DNA of 64,000 nucleotides, taken from Sacculina carcini (Eukaryota > Arthropoda > Thecostraca > Sacculinidae). This document shows positions 53,955 through 64,000 of this stretch, piece after piece. The notes beneath the pieces were generated by a model. The model saw nothing but the letters and a program-made list of their open reading frames with translations, was not told the origin of the DNA and searched no databases. The stretch lies in assembly GCA_916048095.2 (NCBI GenBank), contig OU696570.1, positions 6,886,928-6,950,927 on the forward strand, in the 5' to 3' direction. Numbering within the stretch: the stretch's first letter is position 1; each line of letters starts with the position of its first letter. Position numbers and translations under genes: made by a program.

Positions 53955-54650
53955 ATATCAAGCGAGACGGGTACGGTATGACGGCTCAGAGCGAAGCGTA
54001 AGGAGTAAGAGAGTGAGAGTCATGATCAACAGATTTATCAAAGAGATGATTGCGCAGAGAAGAGGAAAACGATGATAAGGATGTGGAGGAGATAGCATGG
54101 GAGGGAAGAGAGTTGTACAAACGTGGAGCATAGAAAGGGAAGGATTTACTAGACCAGGTAGATTCATTGAGGGCTCGTGGGCAGGATAAAGGAAGTGGAT
54201 GACGGGAAAGAAAGTTATTAGAGATTGTAAGAAGCTGCGGGAGGTATGTAGGCTGCCGGGGGTCATGAAAAAGTTTATAAACAAGACAGCAAATTTTAAA
54301 GTGGATGCGAGGGATGATCGAAAGCCATCGAAGTTTGTAGAGATAGGGTGAGGTATGACGAAAGTGGGAAGGAGAAAACACAAAACGACAAGATTTAATA
54401 ATGACATGCTGCAGGATTTTCAGAGAGGAGCGAGGTACATGGAAATATAAAGAACTGCAGTAGTTGATTCTTGAAAATATAAAGCAATGAATCAGTTTAA
54501 TAGCTGAGGGACGGTCGAGAAAAGGGCGGATAGGATATAGCGAACGTATAATGAGATGACAAGTGCGAGCAACAGCAGAAATATTTGCAGAAAAAGAAAG
54601 TGACGAATCGATGAATCGACGAATGACGAATGATTCAATAAACAATAACA
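53955..54650 (-). pseudogene. CR1/L2-like LINE, RT C-terminal end only (5'-truncated)
   Basis: The minus-strand frame reads HLIIRSLYPIRPFLDRPSAI, FSRINYCSSLYFHVPRSSLK, LYKLRWLSIIPRIHFKICCL and APRLYNSLPS, aligned block by block with the end of the ORF2 at 10806-13730 (RKLYPIRSLLDESS, RLDYCNSLFFHLPPKS, LHRLGWLSANFRIHYKICCL). It ends near 53986, followed by a T-rich tail with TTTGTTG. It is a typical 5'-truncated insertion of a relative of that LINE. Confidence 0.85.
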
Positions 54651-54654
54651 GCCA

Positions 54655-54905
54655 ACACTGAGTAAAAGTATAATTTAATTAATAACAACAACCAATAATA
54701 AATAGTAATAAATAGAGAGTAAAATAATAATAAATACAAATTAATAGAAAATAAATAACAATAAACATGAATAAATAAAAACAAATAACAATAAATATGA
54801 ATAAAAAAAAATAAATATGAATAAATAACAATAAATATGAATACATATCAATAAATATGAATAAATAAAAATAAATATGAATAAATAAACAATTAATAAG
54901 ACTCA
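54655..54905. repeat. AATAAATATGAATA tandem tail
   Basis: Repeated AATAAATATGAATAAA words of about 14 bp, directly after the stop of the minus-strand LINE that follows at 54906. It is likely that LINE's simple-repeat tail. Confidence 0.8.
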
Positions 54906-56676
54906 ACAGTCAATTCCGCTCTTTCAGTAGCATTTTATTTTCTTTGGCCTTGAATTTCTTCAAATTCTTCTGCGAGAAAGCCTCCTCCTTCAACGTGTTC
55001 CAAGTAGCCACAGTGGCCGGAAGAAAGCAACCTTGGAATTGCTTTGTACGACAATGAATTGGAGCCATGCACTGGGAATGCTGTGCATCCCAGTGCAATC
55101 CAGTGCTGCATGCACTGGATGTAAACCGTGTGCTTCTTGCTGCCACGAAATCATAAATTGACTTGCTCATCGGATGATGGTCGTTGTGCTTGATCTTGTA
55201 CAGCATGTACACGCTGCTGACCTTTCGACGATGACAAATATCCAAGAACCAAGTCACCACAGAGGAACTTGCAAGTTCTAACAACTCTGTTGATGAGATT
55301 GAGGTGACAATCCGCAGCAGAAGACCAGTTTTTGCAACAAGCCCTGGTGGCTCACACGGTCAAATGCTGCCGAGAAATCCAACTGCACAATCCAGGCTTC
55401 ACTGCCTTTGTCTAGCACTTGCTGTAGCTCGTGCGTGATAGTAAGCAGAGCGTCAGTCGTGCTGAGTTTTTTTTGCGGTATGCAAATTGGTTTTCAGGCA
55501 GCAGATTGTTGCTCTCCAGGTACTTGGACAGTCTGGAAGATATCAAGTGCTCAAATATTTTGGACAGAATCGGCGTAATTGATATCGGCCGGTAGTTTGC
55601 AACATCTGCTGAATTGGTTCCTTTTGGTATGGGCGTGTTATTCGAGGCTGAATAGCCTCCTTATTGGATTCATGTGCGCTGCGACATTCGTTAGTGAACC
55701 AGGCTTTGTTATCAGAGCGAAAACGCAGTTTTTTAGTAGACAATCTCCTTGAGATGGCATCGGTAATGTATTTGTTCAATGCATCGATGGGGCATTCCTT
55801 CTGCAGCAGGTTTGAAACTTCAATGGCTTACAATTAATCATTCACCTTCACCCAGTCAACATTGTTCTTCATGTGCACGAGCCTTGAAATCGTGTAACGA
55901 GAAACCTTCTGTCTCAATTTCAACTTCACGGACAGCTACGAGTGATCTGAACTTCCTATTGGAGCTTCCACGTTTACACTCACGATATCTGAGACGTCTG
56001 TCATAACCAAGTCCAAACAGTTTCCCGCTTGATGTGTGGGACCGGACTCCATTTGGGAACAGCCAGAAATGTTGCAGAAATCAAATTCTGCTCTACCATG
56101 GGCGTCTGTAGGGGATGTCGACAAGAGCCACTCACGGTGATGGGCGTTAATGTCCCCCACAAATACAAACGATGACTTGGTGCCCTTCTCCTGAATTGTT
56201 GACATGACTTACAAGAGACATTCGTAGATAGAGTCGTTATTGTCTGGATTTCGGTAGGCTCCAAAGATGTAAAACTTCATCAAGGCGGTGTTGACACGCA
56301 GTAGCATAACTTCATGGCGTACGTACACTGCCATGCCACGCCGCCTGTTTTTTGAGTCACCTTTGATTAGCAATGACTTACTTAAACTTGGCATCAAGAG
56401 CTCAGATTGGTCCCGATAATCGGACACAAGCGTTTCGGCACAGATAATGATGTCCTTGGAGCGAATGGCTGCTGTTAAATCTCTGATATTCTTACACAAG
56501 ACTCTGATGTTGGTGAAAAGTATATTTAATAATGGTTTTTGTGGTCGAGGAGGACCGGGATTCAATTCAACTTCGCCACACATCATCAGCAGAAATGACA
56601 AATCCACAGTGTGAGAAGGCACACGTACAACGCAAAACAAACATATGAATAAACACATAATGCACGACGCATGCAA
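54906..56676 (-). pseudogene. LINE with 2A-like motif, endonuclease and RT end; RT core lost
   Basis: On the minus strand a hydrophobic stretch (SFLLMMC) leads to GEVELNPGP (56577-56551), a 2A-like ribosome-skipping motif, then the endonuclease: LLNILFTNIRVLCKNIRDL, IIICAETLVSD, a TAA at 56211-56209, VFVGDINAHHREWL and SSDHS. Then DNKAWFTNECRSA marks the linker before the RT. Only scraps of RT follow (GLVAKTGL, around 55310-55500, partly scrambled), and the C-terminal end (SSVYMLYKIKHNDHHPMSKS, NTLKEEAFSQKNLKKFK) closes at 54910. The catalytic YADD block is missing. Stops and frame changes occur throughout. Confidence 0.7.
56551..56577 (-). promoter_or_regulatory. 2A-like ribosome-skipping motif GEVELNPGP
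   Basis: Nine residues matching D(V/I)ExNPGP, except that the leading D is E here. It lies between a hydrophobic N-terminal stretch and the endonuclease, the place where 2A motifs were described in other non-LTR retrotransposons. Confidence 0.6.
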
Positions 56677-56679
56677 TCA

Positions 56680-57839
56680 CAAATACACAACACATAATAC
56701 CTGCATACGAAATATCACAAAAAACAAGCATACAACACACACAATACAAAGCAAACAAACACACAAATACACACACAACAAGAAAAACACTAGAAAACAC
56801 ATGTGAGAACAATTTATTGAGAGCTCATTGTTAAACACATATCGCAAAGCAAAATTTCCATTGGGCGACAACAAAGACAGAGTATGAGAGCAACACAGAA
56901 TTAGTTGGCACTTCAGTGCGAGGAAAGAGCTGGGCGCTGACGGAAAAGGGGAAAACCGGCCGTTAGCCGTGGGGGCGGTGCTAAATTTTCATCCCGCCAC
57001 ATCAACAAAACAGAAATGAAGCAGAAAATAGTATATATATCCATGGACAGCAATTATATTTATAGATAAAGTTAAATTAAATAATATACAAACTGAACTG
57101 AAAATTGAAGAAAAAGAATGTGATGAGAGAATTCAGCAGGAAGATTGCAAAGCAACTATGGCTGCGAACCCTGATTCTCAATCACACTCAGAAACAAAAT
57201 ATAAAAATTCAAATATATAAACTGAAACAAAAGAAAGATTAATTGACTTAAACAAAAAACAGTCTCAGAAGTAAATGAATGAGCTCGCAAGAAAAAAATA
57301 TCCGCCTTTAAAAAGGCAAATATTATCAATGAACAAACAAGTAATGTAAAATCAAAATAACGCTAAATCAAATATAATAATAAAACAACTGAAATATAAC
57401 TCAATGAGCACTCAGCTTTAGCAGAAGGCAGGATCTGTCGTCGGTGAGCGTTAGCGAAGCGTAGACAGCCGGGCGCGATCGAGCGACGGTAAACACATGC
57501 ACACTCAGAGACTGAAACAAGCATTTATTATTAACAATATTAACAAGCAAACCTGGGCGTGATATTGTAGCGCCCCACTCTGTTGAGTCAACCAACACCT
57601 TGCCTACGCCGCCGAAAAACTGATCAACTTTTCAGTAACACATGCGGAATATGGGTTTATAACCTCTTGATTAATGATTAAGAAGGGCTTCAACAACTTT
57701 TTTGCACTTCCCAAACCCGAGAATGGAACCCGCAATATAGAATAATTTGTCTGACTGATATCCTGCACGATTCAAATTCGGTCACCTCTAATCGCTAATA
57801 GAATACAAGCACAAAATACGCATAATATATTACATAATA
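56680..57839. other. AT-rich spacer with an unassigned GC-richer block at 57415-57620
   Basis: The block around 57415-57620 (GGATCTGTCGTCGGTGAGCG, TGTAGCGCCCCACTCTGTTG) looks like an old LTR or promoter-like piece, but no second copy is in the window. No gene is supported. Confidence 0.3.
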
Positions 57840-57843
57840 TATT

Positions 57844-58267
57844 TGTAGCAACGAGCTACAGAAAACAATACTAAGACTCAAAGACACTATATATTGAGAC
57901 ACAACCAGCCTGCGTCACGACCACAACGGAAAAAAAGGGGCGAGAGTGAGTGTGTGTGTCCCTTTATAGGGTCGGCCTGTGGTGACGTGGGCCAATGGGG
58001 TACCACGCCAGCGACCCAGGTCAGACGTGGACCAATCAGAAACAAGTGTGGCCCACGCAGCAATAAGAACATAACAATTTCTAAATACCTAACTTATATA
58101 AACAGTGCTAAAACATAATACAGCAAACAATTATCTAAATACACGCATATAAAAATCACTCACAAAATACAAGCAGAAATAACAGTGTGAAACGCAATCG
58201 CCGCAAACTGCTCACATACGCCGCAGCAATATTATTTACACATGATATTAAACTGCAGACCACCACA
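57844..58267 (-). repeat. 3' LTR of element E
   Basis: Direct repeat of 62966-63389, flanked outside by TATT. Confidence 0.94.
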
Positions 58268-58827
58268 CGACTCCCTCACCCAGAAGCGGAGCAAGAGAAG
58301 GATACAAATGGAGGTGAAGAGTGAACGGTGACGTGATGACGCTTCACACCAGGACACAGAGGAAACATGGACGAGGTCGTGCGCAAAACGAATATGTAAG
58401 AGGACCTGGAAGAAAAAAAACAAAAAACATGTGAAAACAATTATAAAAAACTAACAATAAGTGCATCTACCGACACGCTGAACATACCAAACAATTCACG
58501 CGCAAGACAACTACACGCAATAACTACACGCAAGACAGCCGGTAGCAACACAACAAATCCCAAGAAACCAATTAAATATCCGTACAGATCACCAACCACT
58601 GCAAAAAAACCAATGCGGACACATTAGCACGCACACACACGTATACGTTCATGTACACACCCACATATATACCAGTAGACACACGCGCAGACAGGGTCAT
58701 CAATAAACGTGTCTCTCCGTGTGTAAATGGGTACAACATGAGCACGATTGTAGAGTGAACAAGATAAACACGTAAGCAATAATATCAAATGTGTTAATAT
58801 CAAATGTGTGTTGTAATACATACAACA
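58268..58827 (-). other. 3' untranslated region of element E
   Basis: Non-coding stretch between the pol stop and the 3' LTR. On the minus strand GGGTGAGGGAG lies right before the LTR and may be the polypurine tract. Confidence 0.65.
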
Positions 58828-61800
58828 TCAAAAGTATAAATACTGTGGATCTGGCCGAAAATGCACGGTGCGACCACTGCGAGTCCTCGTCTGTCCGCTG
58901 CGCTGCCTGGACGGTGCCTCAGCCGGCGCGGTCGACGCAGGAGAGCCGGGCGATGTCGCAGGATCAACAGGAACCTCGGATGTCGCCCCAGAAGGACAAT
59001 CACGTCTGTGCGGCCTCCCGGGCAACACAGGACCACCAGACAGTGAAGACGACGTAGGATTGCTGATGACAGCTGCTTGTGGTGGCGTCAGTTTCGACCA
59101 TACTGGGAGAACGGCCGGCTTTAGCCGGGCGACTGATACAGTCTTGGTCGACCCTGACGGCAACTCGATGCTGAAAACTGCTGGTCCGCGGTGCACAACA
59201 CGAAATGGCCCGCTGTACGGAGCCTCCAACGAGTGGCGAACCCGATCCACGCGTACCCACACATGGGAACAACGGTCTAAGCTGGGCGGAATGTACACCG
59301 GAGAATCACCATGCGCGGTTCCGGCAGCCATTGACCGGAAATCGACCTCTGACATCCGTTTAGCCAGCTCGCGCACGAAACCACGCTGATCATCGGTGGT
59401 AGCCGAGTCGTCAACAACGATCCGCGGGCTCAGCAACTCAGTGCCCGTCACAGCAGTGAAGGGAGATATTGCGTGGCACGACGGCAGCATTCTCATGCCC
59501 AAGAGCACCAACGGCAAGGCAGTTAGCCAGTCTTGCTGGCGAGCACGAATGGAGGCCTTGAGCACTCGATGGCGGCGCTCTATAAAGCCATTCCCCTGAG
59601 GGTGATACGCCGTTGCTCGAAGCCGGTGGAATCCGATCACGTTGGCCAGTTCTTGAAAGAGTTCGGATTCGAACTGGGGTCCTCTGTCAGTCACGATATA
59701 CAACGGCACGCCAAAGCGTGCAACCCACGTGTCCACCAATGCTCTGGATATCGTCTCTGCTGTGGTGTCCACCAGCGGCACGGCTTCTACCCAGCGTGTA
59801 GCGCGATCGACACAAGTCAGCAAGTAACGAAATGCGTTGGAGAAAGGATGTCCCCGCATGGTTTGAGGCGGAAGCGGTCCCACCAAGTCAATGTGGACCG
59901 TCTCATAACGCCCACCTGACGCAGAAAATGGCGTGGGAGCTGGTTTGGTGTGGCGGTGGATCTTATTCGCCTGGCACGACAAGCACTCTTCTACCCAGCA
60001 CTGCACATCGCGCCCCAAGGACGGCCAATAATAGCGAGCCTTCACCAGAGTCACGCTGGCTCGCTTGCCAGGATGTGACGTGTTGTGTAGAATATCAAAG
60101 ATAGCGCGTCGATGTGATGGCGGCACGTATGGTCGCGGCTGAATCTGTGACGTCTCACATAGCAGAGTGCGGCCGCCGCTCACCGGAAAAGGCTTTAGCG
60201 AATGCCGAGCGACACACATTTCGGCATCGTCAGCTTGTGCAGCGGCCAATGCCGGTAAGTCCCAGACGTCCACAGTCACACTGCAGGCTGGGCGAGACAA
60301 ACAGTCCGCGACAATATTCTCTGAGCCTCGGACAAACTGCACATCACACATAAATTCAGCAAGCACCGCAAGATGGCGCTGCTGGCGGTCAAGCTTGGCA
60401 GGGCGCCGGCTATAAAATGCACCGACCAACGGCTTGTGGTCCGTGAAAAGGATCGTGCGCCCGCCCTGCAGAATGTGCCGAAAGTGCAAGACGGCCGTGT
60501 ACGCAGCCAGTAATTCGCGGTCAAACGCGGAATATTTCCGTTGTGCCTGTGAGAGCTTCTTTGAGAAGAAACTAATAGCGCGCGGAACACCATCTACCAC
60601 CTGATGCAATGCGGCGCCAACAGCGTGCGCGGGGCAATCTGTCACCAAGTGGTAATCCGAAGAAGATGGGTGGTGTGCGGCCAGCAAACATGCTTGTGAC
60701 AGCGCGTGTTTAACCGCGTCGAAAACGTCTTCGCCCTCTTTTGTCCACACCAACGGTACATTTTTCTGACAATTGCGCAGCATATCAGATAGTGCATGCG
60801 TGATATCAGAAAAATGCGGAATCGTCTGACGGTAAAAACCCGCCATACCAAGAAATCGCCTCAGTCCAGCGGCGTCTTTGGGCAGAGGAAACGTCATGAT
60901 GGCCTCAACTCTCTCCTTAGGAGGACGAACGCCCTCGCCGCAAACAGTGTAGCCGAGAAAATCAAGACTTTTACGAAAAAATTGGCACTTGTCAATGGCC
61001 AGACGAAGTCGATGCTCGTGGAGCACACTGAAAACCTCAGCAAGATCGGCGTGATGTTTCTCCTCTGATTCTGAAAAAATCATAATGTCGTCAATGTAGA
61101 TAAAAACACAAGATAAGTGACGAAAAACAGAATCCATAAACCGTTGGAACGTGGCTCCGCTATTTCGTAACCCAAGTGGCATGTATATATACTCAAAAAG
61201 TCCGAACGGCGTGGTAACCGCGGTCTTTGGTATGTCGTCAGGCGACATTGGGACATTATAATATGCGCGCACTAGGTCCACCTTGCTAAATACACACTTA
61301 CCATGCAAGCGCGACGCGACGTCCTGCATATGCGGCAGCGGATAACGGTCGGGCACCGTGAGACTGTTGAGTGCCCTGTAGTCTCCCGTGACTCGCCACT
61401 CGCCCGGGTTACGTTTAGGAACGAAGTGGAGCGGCGAAGCCCACGGAGAACGTGATGGGCGTACGATACCCTGAGCCAGCAACTGCTCGAAAACCTGCCG
61501 CGCTGCTGCTTCGCGCTGTGGGTTGAGACGGCGCGGAGACGCAAAAGTGGGTGCGGCGCTGCCCGTGTCAATTGTGTGCGCCACCTCGGATGCACATGCC
61601 GCAGGTGGAGCACGGGACGTCGAGAAAAGTGCCGGAAACTGTGCCAGCAGCTTCTGAACACGTGTTGAAAGGCCAGTCTCGTTACTGACGATAACACCGC
61701 ACGTGTCAACAGCTGCTGAAAGACACCTCGTGGACACGTCAGTGCTAGTGTCAAGTATGCGCCGGCGACGACAATCCACGATAAGACCAAAATGGGCTAA

Positions 61801-62112
61801 AAGGTCTTGGCCGATAAGCGCTTGCGTGACATCTGCCACGACAAACGTCCACTGCAATTGGCGACGTAAACAACGCAGCCCAAGTGAAAGCCGGACCTCG
61901 CCGTGCACGCGGATCATCTGGCCACCTGCCGATTTGATTCTCACAGCGGTTGGATCGATTAAATAATAACGCACCAGCGACGGGGGTACCACGGATACCG
62001 CCGTACCGGTGTCGACAATAAAACGTACCGTTTGTCCGTTTACGACGGCTGTGAGCTCTAAGAGCGGCAAGCGCGCGTTCACAGCGTTACACGCCTGCCG
62101 TCCTAGTTTTCC
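58828..62112 (-). CDS. pol: Pol polyprotein of element E (protease, RT, RNase H, integrase)
   Basis: The open frame extends 1,137 codons from 62241; the part before about residue 44 overlaps gag and is probably not used. Counting from 62241: protease FIVDTGTAVS (D77, T78, G79); RT with [10 protein letters not shown] and YIDD at 382-385; RNase H with D535, E576, D601 and D646; integrase zinc region (HNTSHPG, CLSC near 719-756); and catalytic D785, D852 and E888 with the standard 35-residue spacing. The tail has SGPFRVVHRGPAVF, a GPY-type module, and ends YLYF. No stops or shifts. Nearly every block matches element A pol, where a deletion and a stop have occurred. Confidence 0.94.
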   Translation of the reverse strand, partial: GKLGRQACNAVNARLPLLELTAVVNGQTVRFIVDTGTAVSVVPPSLVRYYLIDPTAVRIKSAGGQMIRVHGEVRLSLGLRCLRRQLQWTFVVADVTQALIGQDLLAHFGLIVDCRRRRILDTSTDVSTRCLSAAVDTCGVIVSNETGLSTRVQKLLAQFPALFSTSRAPPAACASEVAHTIDTGSAAPTFASPRRLNPQREAAARQVFEQLLAQGIVRPSRSPWASPLHFVPKRNPGEWRVTGDYRALNSLTVPDRYPLPHMQDVASRLHGKCVFSKVDLVRAYYNVPMSPDDIPKTAVTTPFGLFEYIYMPLGLRNSGATFQRFMDSVFRHLSCVFIYIDDIMIFSESEEKHHADLAEVFSVLHEHRLRLAIDKCQFFRKSLDFLGYTVCGEGVRPPKERVEAIMTFPLPKDAAGLRRFLGMAGFYRQTIPHFSDITHALSDMLRNCQKNVPLVWTKEGEDVFDAVKHALSQACLLAAHHPSSSDYHLVTDCPAHAVGAALHQVVDGVPRAISFFSKKLSQAQRKYSAFDRELLAAYTAVLHFRHILQGGRTILFTDHKPLVGAFYSRRPAKLDRQQRHLAVLAEFMCDVQFVRGSENIVADCLSRPACSVTVDVWDLPALAAAQADDAEMCVARHSLKPFPVSGGRTLLCETSQIQPRPYVPPSHRRAIFDILHNTSHPGKRASVTLVKARYYWPSLGRDVQCWVEECLSCQANKIHRHTKPAPTPFSASGGRYETVHIDLVGPLPPQTMRGHPFSNAFRYLLTCVDRATRWVEAVPLVDTTAETISRALVDTWVARFGVPLYIVTDRGPQFESELFQELANVIGFHRLRATAYHPQGNGFIERRHRVLKASIRARQQDWLTALPLVLLGMRMLPSCHAISPFTAVTGTELLSPRIVVDDSATTDDQRGFVRELAKRMSEVDFRSMAAGTAHGDSPVYIPPSLDRCSHVWVRVDRVRHSLEAPYSGPFRVVHRGPAVFSIELPSGSTKTVSVARLKPAVLPVWSKLTPPQAAVISNPTSSSLSGGPVLPGRPHRRDCPSGATSEVPVDPATSPGSPASTAPAEAPSRQRSGQTRTRSGRTVHFRPDPQYLYF
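62103..62112 (-). promoter_or_regulatory. Candidate -1 recoding site at the gag stop of element E (GGAAAACTAG)
   Basis: Gag reads GAA AAC TAG; the pol frame reads GGA AAA CTA GGA CGG and is open from far upstream through the stop. The same ten bases mark the junction in element A, while the flanking bases differ, which points to selection. Confidence 0.55.
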
Positions 62113-62918
62113 GGCGGCTGACGGAGTGGTGAGGCCGCACGAGATGATGCCTCCATGACCAAGTCGCGATTCTTCTTGGGCCAGCGGCACCAGTGCTTGC
62201 AGCTTCGCGCCTGCGGTCCGTAATATAGGTGTGCGCGACACACCTGCGGCTTTTGTCCAACATGATACGGCTGGAGTCCTCTGCCGACGGATGAAGATGC
62301 GCCAGACGCCTTCTCACGTGACGGATGTCGCGCTCGAGTCGATGCGGCATCAGCGACAGGCGCCGCCATGCAAGGCGCTGCGGGCGCAATAGCACCCGAT
62401 GAAGTAACCGCCAGCAGCGGGACCAATTCGTCAGCAAGCTTGGCAAGGCCAGTGAGCGACAACTCTCTCTGCGCCGCCAGCGCCGGCCCAATACTCGGTG
62501 GCAGACCCTGTACAAATTTGTGGCGAACCAAATTGTCAGATACGCCCACCTTGCGCGCTATGGCCTGCAGCTCCGCCATGAATATTGATGGCTTGCCCGT
62601 CATATGTTGTTTGGAGATCAGCTCCTCAAATAATTCGGGCCTGGAACGCTCATACAGATCGACCACCGCTGTCTTAATAGTAGCATAACTGTGCGATTGG
62701 AGACAGCTGGGTGGCAGCTGCATGAGAACGTCCGCCGGAAGCGACGCCAGCACGTGGTCAAACTGTGTGGCTTCGACTGAAATGTTTTGCAGCCGAAACT
62801 GCGCCTCAAGAATGAGGAACCATCCCTCGGCAGCCTTGGGCAGGAATACCGGGGCCTTGATGGCCACCCGGTTCAAACTGGCTTCAGGCGCAACGCACAA
62901 CTTCTCATCGAGAGACAT
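62103..62918 (-). CDS. gag: Gag protein of element E
   Basis: ATG at 62918 (MSLDEK) is preferred, since the longer frame begins with TTG at 62933 and element A starts the same way. It has about 271 residues, intact. It has the same blocks as element [47 protein letters not shown]. The end has a VCRAHLYYGPQARSCKHWC Cys/His pattern in place of a classic knuckle. It ends in GGAAAACTAG. Confidence 0.9.
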   Translation of the reverse strand: MSLDEKLCVAPEASLNRVAIKAPVFLPKAAEGWFLILEAQFRLQNISVEATQFDHVLASLPADVLMQLPPSCLQSHSYATIKTAVVDLYERSRPELFEELISKQHMTGKPSIFMAELQAIARKVGVSDNLVRHKFVQGLPPSIGPALAAQRELSLTGLAKLADELVPLLAVTSSGAIAPAAPCMAAPVADAASTRARHPSREKASGASSSVGRGLQPYHVGQKPQVCRAHLYYGPQARSCKHWCRWPKKNRDLVMEASSRAASPLRQPPEN

Positions 62919-62945
62919 GATGGATTGAATCAATAAAACACTGAG

Positions 62946-62963
62946 TCCTCACTCGGGGCACCA
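62946..62963 (-). other. Primer binding site of element E
   Basis: TGGTGCCCCGAGTGAGGA, two bases after the LTR on the minus strand, identical to that of element A. Confidence 0.82.
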
Positions 62964-62965
62964 CT

Positions 62966-63389
62966 TGTAGCAACGAGCTACAGAAAAAAATACTAAGACT
63001 CAAAGACACTATATATTGAGACACAACCAGCCAGCGTCACGACCACAACGGTAAAAAGGGGCGAGAGTGAGTGTGTGTGTCCCTTTATAGGGTCAGCCTG
63101 TGGTGACGTGGGCCAATGGGGTACCACGCCAGCGACCCAGGTCAGACGTGGACCAATCCGAAACAAGTGTGGCCCACGCAGCAATAAGAACATAACAATT
63201 TCTAAATACATAACTTATATAAACAGTGCTAAAACATAATACAGCAAACAATTAATTTAAATACACGCATATAAAAATCACTCACAAAATACAAGCAGAA
63301 ATAACAGTGTGAAACGCAATCGCCGCAAACTGCTCACATACGCCGCAGCAATATTATTTACATATGATATTAAACTGCAGACCACCACA
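62966..63389 (-). repeat. 5' LTR of element E
   Basis: On the minus strand it starts TGTGGTGGTCTGCAG and ends GCTCGTTGCTACA. Direct repeat of 57844-58267. Confidence 0.94.
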
Positions 63390-63393
63390 TATT

Positions 63394-63705
63394 CACGTAC
63401 AATACAACACAAGATACATTGAAAGATATAACAAAAGATAGATTAATATTGCTGTAATATTTCACCTCACATGTGCAGTTTTTACCCAGCTAGCTCTATA
63501 GAATATTTTTGAAAATTTTCATACAAACTTGGTTATACAAATGTAAATATATCTGGAAGTCGCAAATTTGCTGCAAATTTACCTTGGAGTTGATACAAAA
63601 ACAATCGTATTCATGAAACATGTATCGTAATAGTAATCATGAGGTGGCCGGTGACTACCATTCCACCAGTAGTATTACATGATTATATACACTTTTTTCT
63701 GGACT
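63394..63705. other. AT-rich spacer, probably the 3' end of the hAT remnant
   Basis: AT-rich with no clear features. It directly follows the hAT transposase end on the minus strand, so part may be its non-coding end. Confidence 0.35.
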
Positions 63706-64000
63706 TCATTTTAGCAAAATCATCAATAACATCGTAGAAATAAATATTATTTGTGAGATCGGACTCAATAGTAAAAAAAACGCTAAGCTACACATATTTT
63801 CTTGCCTCATTGTCGAACGGAGGTGGTTTTTAATTATTTTCATGACAGAGAATGAACGCTCCCATTCACAGTTAGAAGATGGTAGCGTCAAGTAAAGGCG
63901 GTAAACTATGTCCACATTTGGGAATGCTTGTGAAACACCTACATCCCTGATATGTTTAAGAGCAGTTGATGGTGCACATTGTTCAGACGTTGCTTCAATC
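63706..64000 (-). pseudogene. hAT transposase C-terminal dimerisation domain, cut by the window edge
   Basis: The minus strand from 64000 reads IEATSEQCAPSTALKHIRDV, FPNVDIVYRLYLTLPSSNC, EWERSFSVMKIIKNHLRSTM and LAFFLL. The block LYLTLPSSNCEWERSFS with KNHLRSTM is the hallmark of hAT C-terminal domains, close to ZMYM- or ZBED-like domesticated hAT proteins. The frame is open as far as the window shows, then ends in a poly-lysine/leucine tail. The rest of the gene lies to the right, so I cannot say whether it is intact or a host-domesticated gene. It is not the same family as the remnant at 45539-47127. Confidence 0.7.

Larger units (their letters stand above)
57844..63389 (-). mobile_element. 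Ty3/gypsy LTR retrotransposon, element E (intact ORFs)
   Basis: LTRs of exactly 424 bp at both ends (57844-58267 and 62966-63389), with about ten differences by eye, flanked by TATT (57840-57843 and 63390-63393). Transcription runs right to left. The primer site is 62963-62946. Gag and pol are both open and overlap in the -1 register, with all catalytic motifs present. It is the best candidate for a recently active element in the window. Its relationship to element A is close in proteins, primer site, gag-pol junction and 4-bp duplication, but the LTR sequences differ. Confidence 0.95.

Noticed and set aside
57415-57620. Possible solo LTR
   Set aside because: No TG...CA boundaries with a target duplication and no second copy in the window.
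58868-59389. Plus-strand open frame of 173 codons
   Set aside because: Antisense shadow of the element E integrase tail.

Overview
This window looks like a gene-poor, repeat-packed stretch of an animal nuclear genome, most likely an arthropod. It shows no operons or ribosome-binding sites, microsatellites of (CA)n, (TA)n and (TTG)n, LTR retrotransposons, several LINE lineages, hAT, mariner and Harbinger-like DNA transposons, and short (CCTAA)n arrays, which are the arthropod-type telomere unit. I cannot name the species from the sequence.

Layout from left to right. Positions 1-1220 hold a minus-strand Gag-protease fragment cut by the window edge. Positions 1620-2818 hold a decayed minus-strand LINE. 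Positions 3318-9124 hold Ty3/gypsy element A (537-bp LTRs, 4-bp target duplication, lightly damaged pol). About 9400-14030 is a nearly complete CR1/L2-like LINE whose two ORFs share one frame and are separated only by TGA. Two faint candidate host exons lie in 14540-15745. Ty3/gypsy element B (17517-22438, 136-bp LTRs) carries a Harbinger-like MITE inside gag. A hAT MITE (22715-23050) and a mariner deletion derivative (23080-23907) follow back to back. Next come a fragment of a repetitive uncharacterised protein and a duplicated unit of roughly 750 bp with internal CCTAA arrays (24575-25985).

Positions 26923-31717 are bounded by hAT-like inverted repeats and a perfect 8-bp duplication, and enclose an open minus-strand Ty3-like pol (element D). 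Element C (31786-36189) has intact LTRs and 5-bp target duplications, but its reverse-transcriptase segment is inverted. Positions 37424-37604 may be a real host exon resembling the first membrane segment of a two-pore potassium channel. From 40558 to 56700 there are four LINE fragments or damaged copies plus an EN scrap and hAT debris. Element E (57844-63389, minus) is an intact-looking Ty3/gypsy element related to A. The right edge cuts a hAT transposase.

The most interesting content is translational recoding in the transposons. Elements B and D both have a G GGA AAC heptamer in the gag frame with pol in the -1 frame. Elements A and E share GGAAAACTAG at the gag stop, again with pol at -1. 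The CR1/L2-like LINE keeps ORF1 and ORF2 in one frame across UGA CUC in one copy and UGA CUA G (a known readthrough context) in a diverged copy, and the intact copy has no in-frame AUG in ORF2 for about 1 kb. A further LINE has a 2A-like NPGP motif. Element C carries an 11-base match suggestive of Tf1-style self-priming. All family assignments are from motif recognition by eye; no database search was possible.
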